DNA of 64,000 bases, taken from the NCBI RefSeq assembly GCF_020179475.1, contig NZ_JAILXZ010000002.1, positions 558,001 to 622,000 on the forward strand. Reading direction: 5' to 3'. Positions 52,015 through 60,215 of the stretch are shown one piece after another (within the stretch, counting starts at the first letter, position 1; the number at the start of each line of letters is the position of its first letter). The position numbers and the translations under genes are program-made. Source of the DNA: Novosphingobium huizhouense (GTDB lineage: Bacteria; Pseudomonadota; Alphaproteobacteria; Sphingomonadales; Sphingomonadaceae). The notes under the pieces were generated by a model. It did no database searches, was not told the origin of the DNA, and worked only from the letters and a program-made list of their open reading frames with translations.

Positions 52015-52761
52015 TCACACCCCGGAGAGCACGGCATCGGCCGCCGCGCGTTCCCATTGCACGCGGGGCTGCTCGTCGGTCAGGACATAGCCGATCGACC
52101 GTATGGTGCGGATCAGCTCGCTGCCGCCGGCGATCCGCAGCTGTCGCCGCAACCGCGTGATCCGCACGTCGATCGCCCGGATCTCGACCTGGCCCGGCTT
52201 TTCCCACACCGCAGCGCGGATCTGCTCGCGCGTGCGCACTTTGCCGACGTGTTCCATGAGGTACTGCAGGATGCGGAACTCGGTCTGGCTCAGCCGCACG
52301 TCCTTGCCGTCGCGGGTCACGCGACCGCTGTCGACGTCGAGCGCAAGCCCCGCCGCGCGAACGATGCGCCCGCCGAGCTCGGGCGACGTGCGGCGCAGGA
52401 TCGCCCGGATGCGCGCCAGAAGCTCGGCGACCGAAAACGGACTGACCATGATGTCGTCGACGCCGGCCTCGTAGGCGACCAGCCGATCCTCCTCGGACAC
52501 CGGGCCACCGATCACCAGCAGCGGGACATAGCGCGCCGCCTGCGCCGACTTCAGCGCCTGAAGCGCGTTGAGGACCTGGCGATCGGCGCCATCCCAGTTG
52601 AGCACAGCCAGATCGATGTCCGCATCGCAGACGCGGCGTTCGAGTTCGGGCAGGTCGCGCGGCGCAACGACCGCGAACCCCTCCACCTCGAGGTTGAACT
52701 CCATCATCCGACGTCGCGTGACGTCGGCTTCCTGCAGCAGGACAACCGGCTTCCTGACCAT
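52015..52761 (-). CDS. PhoB/OmpR-like regulator with degenerate receiver
   Basis: A 248-residue protein with an N-terminal receiver-like domain (about 5-120) and a C-terminal OmpR/PhoB winged helix (about 145-235; LSQTEFRILQYLMEHVGKV, RAIDVRITRLRRQL, IRTIRSIGYVL). The three conserved receiver residues are lost: the phospho-Asp is Asn55 (AVLNW), the Thr is Gly85 (VIGGP), the Lys is Ser107 (VSPFS). It should therefore act without phosphorylation. ATG 52761 matches the usual PhoB start; GTG 52782 is in frame. No sensor kinase is adjacent. It is convergent with the surface cluster. Confidence 0.85.
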   Translation of the reverse strand: MVRKPVVLLQEADVTRRRMMEFNLEVEGFAVVAPRDLPELERRVCDADIDLAVLNWDGADRQVLNALQALKSAQAARYVPLLVIGGPVSEEDRLVAYEAGVDDIMVSPFSVAELLARIRAILRRTSPELGGRIVRAAGLALDVDSGRVTRDGKDVRLSQTEFRILQYLMEHVGKVRTREQIRAAVWEKPGQVEIRAIDVRITRLRRQLRIAGGSELIRTIRSIGYVLTDEQPRVQWERAAADAVLSGV

Positions 52762-53209
52762 TACAGAACGACGCGCCCCCACGCCCCAAGTACGGCGACC
52801 GAAAGGCCGTCGACGTTGTCCGGTTAGGTGCCGCCTATTTCGTTATAATGACGATTAATTCACACATGACACATAAGGAGATGCACGCAGCCGCCACTAA
52901 CTAACGTTAAGGAAATGCAATAAGAAGCTGTTTTATTTATGTATTATTTTGGGACACCGGCCGAGGCCGGCACCGTCTCTGCCGGATTGCCGCAATCCGG
53001 CGCACGATTTGACCTGCACTTACACAATCGGAATCGCTTGCGCCGGGAACATGGCGGCGCCGCGCCCCCGGCGGTGGTTCGCCTGCGCTGCTCGAATCCG
53101 GACCTTGCGCAAGGGAAGAGGTCGCAGGCCACGCCCCACGCGGAGCCTTGACAGCGCCGCGCGAATCATGCGCCATCGTGTCCACGAGACCAGCGAGAGA
53201 GGCTGCATC
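52762..53209. other. AT-rich intergenic region between divergent regulator and protease genes
   Basis: A 448-bp gap. The part 52845-52950 is strongly AT-rich (TTATAATGACGATTAATTC type sequence) and likely holds promoters for both genes. It also contains the inverted repeat listed separately. GC rises again after 52960 and reads as untranslated leader for the protease. No open frame here looks like a gene. Confidence 0.45.
52981..53001. repeat. Perfect 9-bp inverted repeat
   Basis: GCCGGATTG (52981-52989) and CAATCCGGC (52993-53001) with a CCG loop. A second small palindrome, CCGGCCGAGGCCGG, lies just upstream near 52958-52971. With no T-run and no upstream plus-strand gene, it is more likely a leader hairpin or an operator than a terminator. 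Confidence 0.5.
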
Positions 53210-55468
53210 GTGACACCGATCCCGTCGAAATGGCTCGGGGCCCTGCTCCTGTTCGTCTTCCTCTGCCTTCCGGCGAGGCTGGCGGCCGCGCCAATGCCCG
53301 AAACAGCATCTCCCGAGGTGCTTGTGTTCGATCGCGACGGCCAGATGATGGTCGACGACAGCGCCTGCCGGAAAGGCGACGCGGCGGCTTGCGAATTCAT
53401 GGCGCAAACGGTCGACGGCCGCTCGGTCGAGGCGCCGGCCGTCGCTCGCCTACTCTATCTCGATGCGTGCCGGCTCGGACGCAACAGCGCATGCTGGCGG
53501 TTCTCTGAACTGGTCCTGCCGGACGACAAGGTCATCGCCGACGATGCCGCGCGGTTGGCTTGCGAGGGGGGTCAGAGCCCCGCCTGCGCCTATTGGGCGC
53601 ACAGTCTGCACGCGCGCGGAACGCAGGCCGCGCGCAGCCGCGCGCTCAAGATTGCGAGGAGGACATGCGAGCAATCGGGCAGCCTCGCCTGCGCGGATTG
53701 GGGCCTCTGGCTGGCAGCGGGCGACGGCGTGCGGCAGGACCGAGCGCGGGCGCTCGCACTGCTGCGGAAGGCCTGTTCCGGCAAGGCGTCCGATTCCTGC
53801 AATGGCTTCGCGCAAGTCGCCACCAGCGGTGGATCGCCGAACGAAGCGGGAGAAGCGCGACGCTGGCTACTCGCCACGTGCGACGGCGGGCTTGCGGAGG
53901 CGTGCTTTGCAGCAGGCCGGATCGCATTGGACAGCCGGGCCGGCCCGCCCGACTTCCGGATCGCCGGACAGGCCATCGCGCGCTCCTGCGCTGCCGAAAC
54001 GCTCCGCTGCGGGATCGGCCACGATGTCCGCGACAGGGATGAACTTGAAGCCGACTGCCACGACGCCACGACCGACGGCAGAAGCTGCGGTGACCTCGGC
54101 GACATCTACGCCGACGCGGATCTGCCCATCCGAGACCACGAAACCGCGCTCCGCTTTTACGAGCTTGGCTGCCTGCGCGACGACATGCTCTCCTGCAACG
54201 CCGGGGCGGAGCTGATCGATAATGCCGCATCGACCAACGGTCCGGGCCGGGATCTCGCCCGCCTCCGCCTGTTCGCCGCGCGCGCCTGTGGCCGGTTCTC
54301 GCCCGAGCGATGCCTCCAGGCGGCGGACTTGTTCGATCGCGCAGAGGGTGGTCCCCGCGATCCCGTCCAGGTCCAGACCTTGCTGCTATCGGCCTGCAAA
54401 CACGGCGTCGGACGAGCTTGCATGAAACTCGACCAATTGCAGATCAGCGATCCCGGCCTTCCCGCTCCCGAAGTCGACGAAAACTACGAGCCTGAAACCG
54501 ACCGGCTGGAACTCGCCTACGACAGCGTTCACCCGGCCAAGATTGACTGCGCGACCGAGCTCGCCTTTCGCGGGCGGCTGTACGAAGCGTTTCCGTCAGA
54601 GGTTTGCGCGGGCGCCATCGGCGGGGCCCCCGTGCCCCAGGGCGGCGCGCCATGGCAGGCCCTGATCGAGCGCCCAGCCAATGTCGCCGGGCGCTCGCTG
54701 TCAGGAAGCGACCGGGTACTGTGCGGCGGAAGCCTGGTCGCAACAGGGTGGATCCTCACGGCGGCCCACTGCCTGATCGACTCGATGACCGACAACGATA
54801 GCAAGCCCATCCCGATCGACATCAAGGAGGCGGGCTATACCGTCCGCCTCGGAATGACCGACATGACGAAAGCCGAAGGGTTGGCGTACCGGATCATCGA
54901 TACGAAGCCCTACGGGAAGTATTCCGGCGATGCGAAGTCCGCGTTCGCCTATGATATCGCCCTGGTGAAGATAGATTACCTTCATCCGATCGTGCTCGGC
55001 GCGCCGGGAAAGATCCGCATGATCCGGCTGGATCCGGCCGGCATCACGGAACGACCGATCGTCGATGGCGCGCCGGTCTATGTCACGGGCTGGGGATGGA
55101 CGACGCCGATCGGAGGGCGCGCATCGCCAGTGCTCAACATTGCCCGCCTGGAGCTGAAGAGTGCCGCCGCCTGCACGCAACAGACCCAGTTTCTCGACGA
55201 TCGCAAGGACTCGATCCTGTGCGCTGCCGGCACCAGCGGCCAGCAGGCTTGCCATGGGGATAGCGGCGGTCCCCTCATTTCCTATGACGGGACGATCGTG
55301 GCGGGCCGCCGGATCTACGAGGTAGATGAGGGCAAGACCATTCCGACCGTGATCGGGATCGTCAGCCGGGGCGCCTGCGGCGCAAACGGCCTGCCCAGCC
55401 GCTATACCCGGGTGGCGAAATTCGCCGACTGGATCAATGAGACGATCGGCGGAACTTCCGCTCATTGA
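53210..55468 (+). CDS. Secreted trypsin-like serine protease with Cys-rich Sel1-type repeats
   Basis: A 752-residue precursor. Signal peptide about 1-27 (ARLAAAP). Residues 40-430 hold Sel1/HCP-like helical repeats with regularly spaced cysteines (ACRKGDAAACEFMAQ, ACRLGRNSACWRF, CEQSGSLACADWG, ACKHGVGRACMKL). Residues about 475-750 form an S1 trypsin domain with a complete triad: His520 (LTAAHC), Asp582 (YDIALVKI), Ser685 (CHGDSGGP). GTG 53210 was preferred because of GAGAGAGG upstream; ATG 53168 is in frame. The repeat part probably binds partners or regulates the protease. The disulphides imply an extracytoplasmic site; type II secretion is possible. Confidence 0.87.
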   Translation: MTPIPSKWLGALLLFVFLCLPARLAAAPMPETASPEVLVFDRDGQMMVDDSACRKGDAAACEFMAQTVDGRSVEAPAVARLLYLDACRLGRNSACWRFSELVLPDDKVIADDAARLACEGGQSPACAYWAHSLHARGTQAARSRALKIARRTCEQSGSLACADWGLWLAAGDGVRQDRARALALLRKACSGKASDSCNGFAQVATSGGSPNEAGEARRWLLATCDGGLAEACFAAGRIALDSRAGPPDFRIAGQAIARSCAAETLRCGIGHDVRDRDELEADCHDATTDGRSCGDLGDIYADADLPIRDHETALRFYELGCLRDDMLSCNAGAELIDNAASTNGPGRDLARLRLFAARACGRFSPERCLQAADLFDRAEGGPRDPVQVQTLLLSACKHGVGRACMKLDQLQISDPGLPAPEVDENYEPETDRLELAYDSVHPAKIDCATELAFRGRLYEAFPSEVCAGAIGGAPVPQGGAPWQALIERPANVAGRSLSGSDRVLCGGSLVATGWILTAAHCLIDSMTDNDSKPIPIDIKEAGYTVRLGMTDMTKAEGLAYRIIDTKPYGKYSGDAKSAFAYDIALVKIDYLHPIVLGAPGKIRMIRLDPAGITERPIVDGAPVYVTGWGWTTPIGGRASPVLNIARLELKSAAACTQQTQFLDDRKDSILCAAGTSGQQACHGDSGGPLISYDGTIVAGRRIYEVDEGKTIPTVIGIVSRGACGANGLPSRYTRVAKFADWINETIGGTSAH

Positions 55469-55494
55469 TCGCCCGACCCAGTCGGCGTTTACTT

Positions 55495-55710
55495 TCAGTT
55501 GACCTTGGGCGGAACCGGGTTGCCGGTGTCCGCGGCGCCTTCCGAGGCGGCGGCAGCGGCGGCGGCGTCTTCGGACGGCGCGGCGCTGGCTTCTTCCGAA
55601 GCCTCGGGCGAGGCGGCCGCTTCGGTGGGCGCAGCTTCCTCGGCGGTTTTGTTGCAGCCGGAGAGAGCAAACGCTCCGATGCACGCGATTCCCAGTGCAA
55701 TCTTCTTCAT
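55495..55710 (-). CDS. Small Ala/Glu-rich lipoprotein
   Basis: A 71-residue lipoprotein precursor: MKKIALGIACIGAFALSGC with lipobox Cys19, then an Ala/Glu/Ser/Pro-rich, probably unfolded chain ending NPVPPKVN. A strong AAGGGGGAAA precedes ATG 55710. It is a spacer-like periplasmic or outer-membrane lipoprotein of unknown role. It lies convergent with the protease and downstream of the TIR gene (35 bp). Confidence 0.78.
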   Translation of the reverse strand: MKKIALGIACIGAFALSGCNKTAEEAAPTEAAASPEASEEASAAPSEDAAAAAAASEGAADTGNPVPPKVN

Positions 55711-55745
55711 GTGATTTCCCCCTTTGCCACAGCGGCAACACGAAA

Positions 55746-57719
55746 CTATCGCGCAGTGAGCCCGGATAGCAAGCGGTCAAAGCCACCTTCTTTGCGCAAG
55801 GGGTCGAGCATCCAGTCGGTCGGCGCCAGCAACAGCCCGGAGTCCTTCGCCGCACGCGCGTCGCCCAACCGGTCCAGCGCTGCCTTGCGGTCGCCCCATT
55901 GCGCCAGCACCTGCGCCTGCTGGTACAGGCTGTTCTTGCCGAATTCCGTTTCGAGCCGGGCAAAGGCCGTCTTCGCCTGCTCGCTCCGCCCCAGCCTGAA
56001 CTGCGCGATCGCCGCACCGGTCAGCGCGAACAAAGGCGTCACTTCCTGGTCGTACTCGCGCAAGGCGGTGTCAGCGTCGCCCTTGGCGAGGAAGGCATTT
56101 CCGACCGTGAAATGGGCGGTCGCCAGCCTGTTGTTGAGGCCCAGCGCCTTTCGCATATGTCGCACGGTCAGATCGAAATCGCGCACGGCATAGGCGACAT
56201 AACCCGCGGTCCGGAACACCCGCGCATTGAGCGGGTCGAGTTCGGCGGCACGATCGACCAGCGGCGCTGCGGTGGCGTGATCGCCGGCAAAGGCGAAGTA
56301 GGTCGCTGCCGCGCGCAGCACGTCCGCGTCCCCCGGCGCAAGATCGCGGGCGCGGCGGTAGAACGGAAGCGCCTCGGCGGTGGCGAGTTCGCCGTTGTTG
56401 AGCGCATAACCCAGCGACAGGTGTCCTTGTGCAAGATCGGGCGCCAGGGCGATCGCCTTGCGGCCCGCCTCGATCGCCGATGCATACAGCCCGCGGACCG
56501 CTGCCGTATCGCCGGTCGCATTGGCAATGGCAGCGAGCATAGCCGAGCGCATCGCGTGGGCCTGCGCGTAATCGGGGTCTCCGGCAATCGCGGCATCGAA
56601 CTGCGCCAGCGCGGCGCGGTCGGTCTGCTCGCCGGCGGAAAGCTCGAAGAAGGCACGGCCGCGCAGGTAGGCATCGTGCGCGGCGACGTTCGTGGTGCCG
56701 CCGATGTTGCGCTGGGCCGACGCGCTCTCGCGGGCAACCGCATCGCCCGCCACTTCGGCGACGAGCGCCACGGCGACCGTTTCGGCAATCTCCGTCTGCA
56801 AGGCGAATACGTCCGCAAGCTTCCGGTCGAAGCGCTCGGCCCAGCGCACCATGGCGTCGCTGCCGCGCACCAGCTCGGCGGTGATCCGCACGGTGGAGCC
56901 AGCCCGTTGTACGCTTCCGCGCAGGACATTCGCCACGCCCAGCTTGGCGGCGATCGCGATCGCGTCGTCGCCCGCGCCGCGCAGGCTGACCGTTGATGTC
57001 GGCGCGGCCACGTGGAGACGGGGATTGCGCGCGAGCACCGCGCGAAGCTCCTCCGACAGCCCGTCCGAAAACCACGCCTGCGACTTGTCGTCGGAAAGGT
57101 TCTGGAACGGCATCACCGCAATCGAGTTGGCATTGGCCCTGCCGGGCGCGCCCAGAAGTCCCTGCCACAGCGCGGCCGCGGTTCCGGCGACGCCCAGCGC
57201 CACCGCGCCCGCGCCTGCCCCGACGAGAACCTTGCGGCGGCTCGCGCGGACAGGTGCGGCAACCGGGGACGGCGCGCCCTCCCCGCGGCGCGCGGAAACC
57301 GCGCGCAGGATGGCCCGGCCTTCGGCTTCATCGCTCCGCCCGCGCCACCGGGCGATGTCGATCACCTGGACCTGGCGAAATCCCAGCGGCGGTTCGGTTC
57401 CGTCGAGCCCCAACGGAACCAGGCAGCCTCGCGCGCGCCCCTGCTCCGCTTCGTCGCGGACCCAATGCGATGCGACCGCCGTCGCCGACCACAGCACCAC
57501 GACGACATCGGCCGAAGTCAGCGCGGCTTCGATCTCGGGCAGGAAGGCCTGCCCTCCCTCGATCCGGCCATCCCACCAGACCTTGCATCCGGCCGCTTCC
57601 AGCAACGCGACGACCTGCGCCGCGCGGGCCCGGTCCGGGCGCGAATAGCTGACGAAGACCGACCCGGCGAAACGCGCGCCGTCCTCCGCAGCATCGGGTA
57701 TCGGAACGGGATCCTCCAT
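55746..57719 (-). CDS. TIR - membrane anchor - TolB-like - TPR protein
   Basis: A 657-residue protein. TIR domain (about 18-130: VFVSYSRPDRARAAQVVALL, KVWWDGRI, SHWVRDEAEQG, with Glu90 at the NADase catalytic position). A membrane helix sits near 163-188. A TolB/FlgO-like beta domain follows (about 200-330: SIAVMPFQNLSDDKSQAWFS). TPR repeats (340-640) make up the rest. Such chains are known in Sphingomonads and relatives. The TIR would be cytoplasmic and the rest periplasmic if the helix is a membrane anchor. It may be a signalling NADase or a scaffold. No defence partner genes are adjacent. Confidence 0.85.
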   Translation of the reverse strand: MEDPVPIPDAAEDGARFAGSVFVSYSRPDRARAAQVVALLEAAGCKVWWDGRIEGGQAFLPEIEAALTSADVVVVLWSATAVASHWVRDEAEQGRARGCLVPLGLDGTEPPLGFRQVQVIDIARWRGRSDEAEGRAILRAVSARRGEGAPSPVAAPVRASRRKVLVGAGAGAVALGVAGTAAALWQGLLGAPGRANANSIAVMPFQNLSDDKSQAWFSDGLSEELRAVLARNPRLHVAAPTSTVSLRGAGDDAIAIAAKLGVANVLRGSVQRAGSTVRITAELVRGSDAMVRWAERFDRKLADVFALQTEIAETVAVALVAEVAGDAVARESASAQRNIGGTTNVAAHDAYLRGRAFFELSAGEQTDRAALAQFDAAIAGDPDYAQAHAMRSAMLAAIANATGDTAAVRGLYASAIEAGRKAIALAPDLAQGHLSLGYALNNGELATAEALPFYRRARDLAPGDADVLRAAATYFAFAGDHATAAPLVDRAAELDPLNARVFRTAGYVAYAVRDFDLTVRHMRKALGLNNRLATAHFTVGNAFLAKGDADTALREYDQEVTPLFALTGAAIAQFRLGRSEQAKTAFARLETEFGKNSLYQQAQVLAQWGDRKAALDRLGDARAAKDSGLLLAPTDWMLDPLRKEGGFDRLLSGLTAR

Positions 57720-57900
57720 GAGCGGCGGAGCCTAACCTCAAATACGGTTGCAAGCCAGCAGGCGGTGCTCCGCCCGGGGCAGCAATACTGATCCACGACA
57801 ATGGCAGCCTGCCTGCAGCGCGCCATCCTCGCCCGGCACGGCACGAACGGGGACGCAACGACCTGCACGAGCCGACACCAGCCGATGAGGAGCCTTGCCC

Positions 57901-58176
57901 ATGAGCCACGTTTCACGCGATCTTCTGCTCGAATTCGCCGGCGACGCCGACGTCCTGCGGAAGCTCAAGACCGAGAGCCCGCACTTCCTCCGGCTCAACC
58001 GGAGCTATGATGAACTGGCGGCGCAGATCCAGCACATCGAGGCGGGCGCCGACGCCGCGTCCGACAGCCGCCTCGAGACCCTGAAGAAGCAGCGCCTCGC
58101 CCTGCTCGACGAGATTGCGGTCATGGTCGGCAAGGCCCGCGAGACCTTGCAGCCGCAAGCCGGCGCGGCCGTCTGA
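57901..58176 (+). CDS. YdcH-family (DUF465) small protein
   Basis: A 91-residue protein of the DUF465/YdcH family. FLRLNRSYDELAAQIQHIEAG and LETLKKQRLALLDEIAVMV form the conserved helical hairpin. GAGGAG lies 8 bp before ATG 57901. Members are short coiled-coil proteins of unknown function, sometimes involved in cell morphology or motility. It stands alone between the TIR and oxidoreductase genes. Confidence 0.85.
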   Translation: MSHVSRDLLLEFAGDADVLRKLKTESPHFLRLNRSYDELAAQIQHIEAGADAASDSRLETLKKQRLALLDEIAVMVGKARETLQPQAGAAV

Positions 58177-58370
58177 CGGGGCGGCGCCACGGTGACGGGA
58201 ATGTGTTTAGGCGATGCCGTTCGCATCCCCGGCACCGGCGTTGAACCACGAAAAACAAAGAATTAACGAAGCAAGCAGCGGACGATCCTTCGTTTCTTGC
58301 AGTGCTTAATTTCCATTTGACCACCGCCTGCCAAATAGACACCATGCATCGGTGCGGGGGGGCGCGGATC

Positions 58371-60215
58371 ATGCCGAATATTTCCTATGAATCCTTCGCG
58401 TGGTGGTCGAACTATCACATGACCGTAACTTTGCCCGAGGTTGCGGCGATCGGCGGGACGGACTTCGCCAATGGCGACTTGCCCACCGGGATCGTCGAGG
58501 TCGGGCGCGTCCATCTCGCCGACCTCGAGGAGCATTCGCCGCTCGAGCGCCTCGGCCTGGTCGCGCCGGTGCTGCAGGGTTATCTGCGCCACATCGCCGA
58601 ACGCATCGCCAGGCCGGTGTTCGTGCCGGGCGTCCCGTACGAGCCGGGAAAGCCCTTCGCCGCCGGCATGGTCGGCAGCGCCTGGAGCTTCGCCCCGCTG
58701 ACCGGGACGCCGATGGCGCAGCTGATGTGCGAGGGGCTGTCCTTCGTGGGGTCGCTGCCGCCGGCCCATCGCGCCAAGCGCTGCAGGATCCCGGCCGAGC
58801 GCCTCGCCATCGCCGGTGGAGGCACGCGCGGGCGCGAAATCGTCAACTGGGCCGAGCCGCGCGGACTCAGCCTGCCGACCAGCGGCAGCTTCCTCGGACC
58901 GACCGTCGCCGGTGCGGCGGCAACGTCGACCCACGGCTCGCGCCTCGGCTACGGTGGCACCCAGGACATGATCGTGGGCATCCACCTCGTCACCGGCCCG
59001 GACAAGCACTGGTGGCTCGAACGCAAGGGCGCTCCGGTGCTGTCGCGAAGCGGGCTGCGCGCGCTCGCCAGGGGCGGGGTCGTGCCGGAACTGCGGCGCG
59101 ATACCGAACTGTTCGAAGCGGCGCTCGTCCATCTCGGGGCGATGGGCATCGTTGCCGGCGTCGCCATCGAACTCGCGCCGCTCGAACGCTTTTCGCGATA
59201 CCGGGTCGATCGGCCTTTGACGCCGGACATGCTCGAGGCCATGGCGCGCGGCAAGTTCAAGGCGCTCGCAAGGGAGCTCGGCCGCCGCGAAACGCCGGTA
59301 TTCTACGAACTGACCATCGATCCCCATGCGCCATTCGGCGCGCACGCGCTGCACACGCTGTACCTCGAAGGCGCCAAGGGCCGCGTCCCGGGCGCGCCGA
59401 ACGTCGACAAGGCGCCGATCGCGGGCGAAGCCATCGTGCGCATGGCCTCAAACCTGTTCGGCCACGGCCCCCGCTCCGCCGCGCAGGCCATCGCCGGAGC
59501 GGCCGCGGCGCCCGGTGGCCGCGCGGCAGACCCGGCCGAGCCGCTGATCCGCGCACTGCTCGAAAATCATCCCTCCGCCTTCGACTTCTACCGCGCCACC
59601 GGGTCGTTCGGCCCCGACGGGAAGCTCTGGCCGAAGCAGACTTGGGGCGAGTTGCACGATTCCGATGCGCTGACCGGCGGCATCCCCGGTTCGCTTTACA
59701 ACGCCTCGTTCGCCATCGATCGCGCCGACCTGCCCCGGGCGCTGCCGGCCCTCTGCGATGTCGTCGCCCCCCTGTCCGGCACCTTCATCTTCACGGTGCG
59801 CTTCGTCAGCAAGGCGAAGGGCACGCTGGCGTTCACCCGCTTCCCCGAAACCGCCGTGATCGAGATCGACGGCCTCTCCCCCTTCATCTGCAACAAGGCC
59901 GCCGCGCATCCCGACAAGTCGGGCCAGCCATTGCCGCCGGATGCGGTGATGGGCCTGCGGGGCCTTGCCCAAGTCCTGCCCCTCGGCGCCCGCGCGGTGC
60001 GGGCCGCGCTCGAAGCGGGCGAGATCGCCTATTCGATGCACTGGGGCAAGCTCGGCGGCCTCGACCAGGCCAAGGTCCACGCCGACTTCGGCAGCCCCGA
60101 CGACGCAGCATCGCGGCTCGGACGCTGGACCCGCGCGCGCGAAATCCTGCTCGACGATTTCGGCCGCTCGATCTTCTGGAACCCCGCGGTCAAGACCTAC
60201 GGGCTGGTCGGATGA
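58371..60215 (+). CDS. FAD-linked oxidoreductase of the VAO/PCMH family
   Basis: A 614-residue flavoprotein. The FAD-binding PCMH part has LSLPTSGSFLGPTVAGAAAT and STHGSRLGYGGTQDMIVG (about 160-205). Substrate-binding and C-terminal domains follow. Its length is near that of class II cholesterol oxidases, which share this fold, but it has no Tat signal. ATG 58371 (MPNISYESF) was chosen: GCGGATC upstream is modest, but earlier ATGs at 58302 and 58344 lack a site. It overlaps the patatin gene by ATGA, so the two are likely one unit. Substrate unknown: a sugar lactone, a sterol or another alcohol. Confidence 0.8.
   Translation: MPNISYESFAWWSNYHMTVTLPEVAAIGGTDFANGDLPTGIVEVGRVHLADLEEHSPLERLGLVAPVLQGYLRHIAERIARPVFVPGVPYEPGKPFAAGMVGSAWSFAPLTGTPMAQLMCEGLSFVGSLPPAHRAKRCRIPAERLAIAGGGTRGREIVNWAEPRGLSLPTSGSFLGPTVAGAAATSTHGSRLGYGGTQDMIVGIHLVTGPDKHWWLERKGAPVLSRSGLRALARGGVVPELRRDTELFEAALVHLGAMGIVAGVAIELAPLERFSRYRVDRPLTPDMLEAMARGKFKALARELGRRETPVFYELTIDPHAPFGAHALHTLYLEGAKGRVPGAPNVDKAPIAGEAIVRMASNLFGHGPRSAAQAIAGAAAAPGGRAADPAEPLIRALLENHPSAFDFYRATGSFGPDGKLWPKQTWGELHDSDALTGGIPGSLYNASFAIDRADLPRALPALCDVVAPLSGTFIFTVRFVSKAKGTLAFTRFPETAVIEIDGLSPFICNKAAAHPDKSGQPLPPDAVMGLRGLAQVLPLGARAVRAALEAGEIAYSMHWGKLGGLDQAKVHADFGSPDDAASRLGRWTRAREILLDDFGRSIFWNPAVKTYGLVG

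Noticed and set aside
52880..52915. AAGGAG followed by ATG and a 7-codon frame in the AT-rich gap
   Set aside because: The ribosome site touches the ATG with no spacing and the frame is too short to support a gene.
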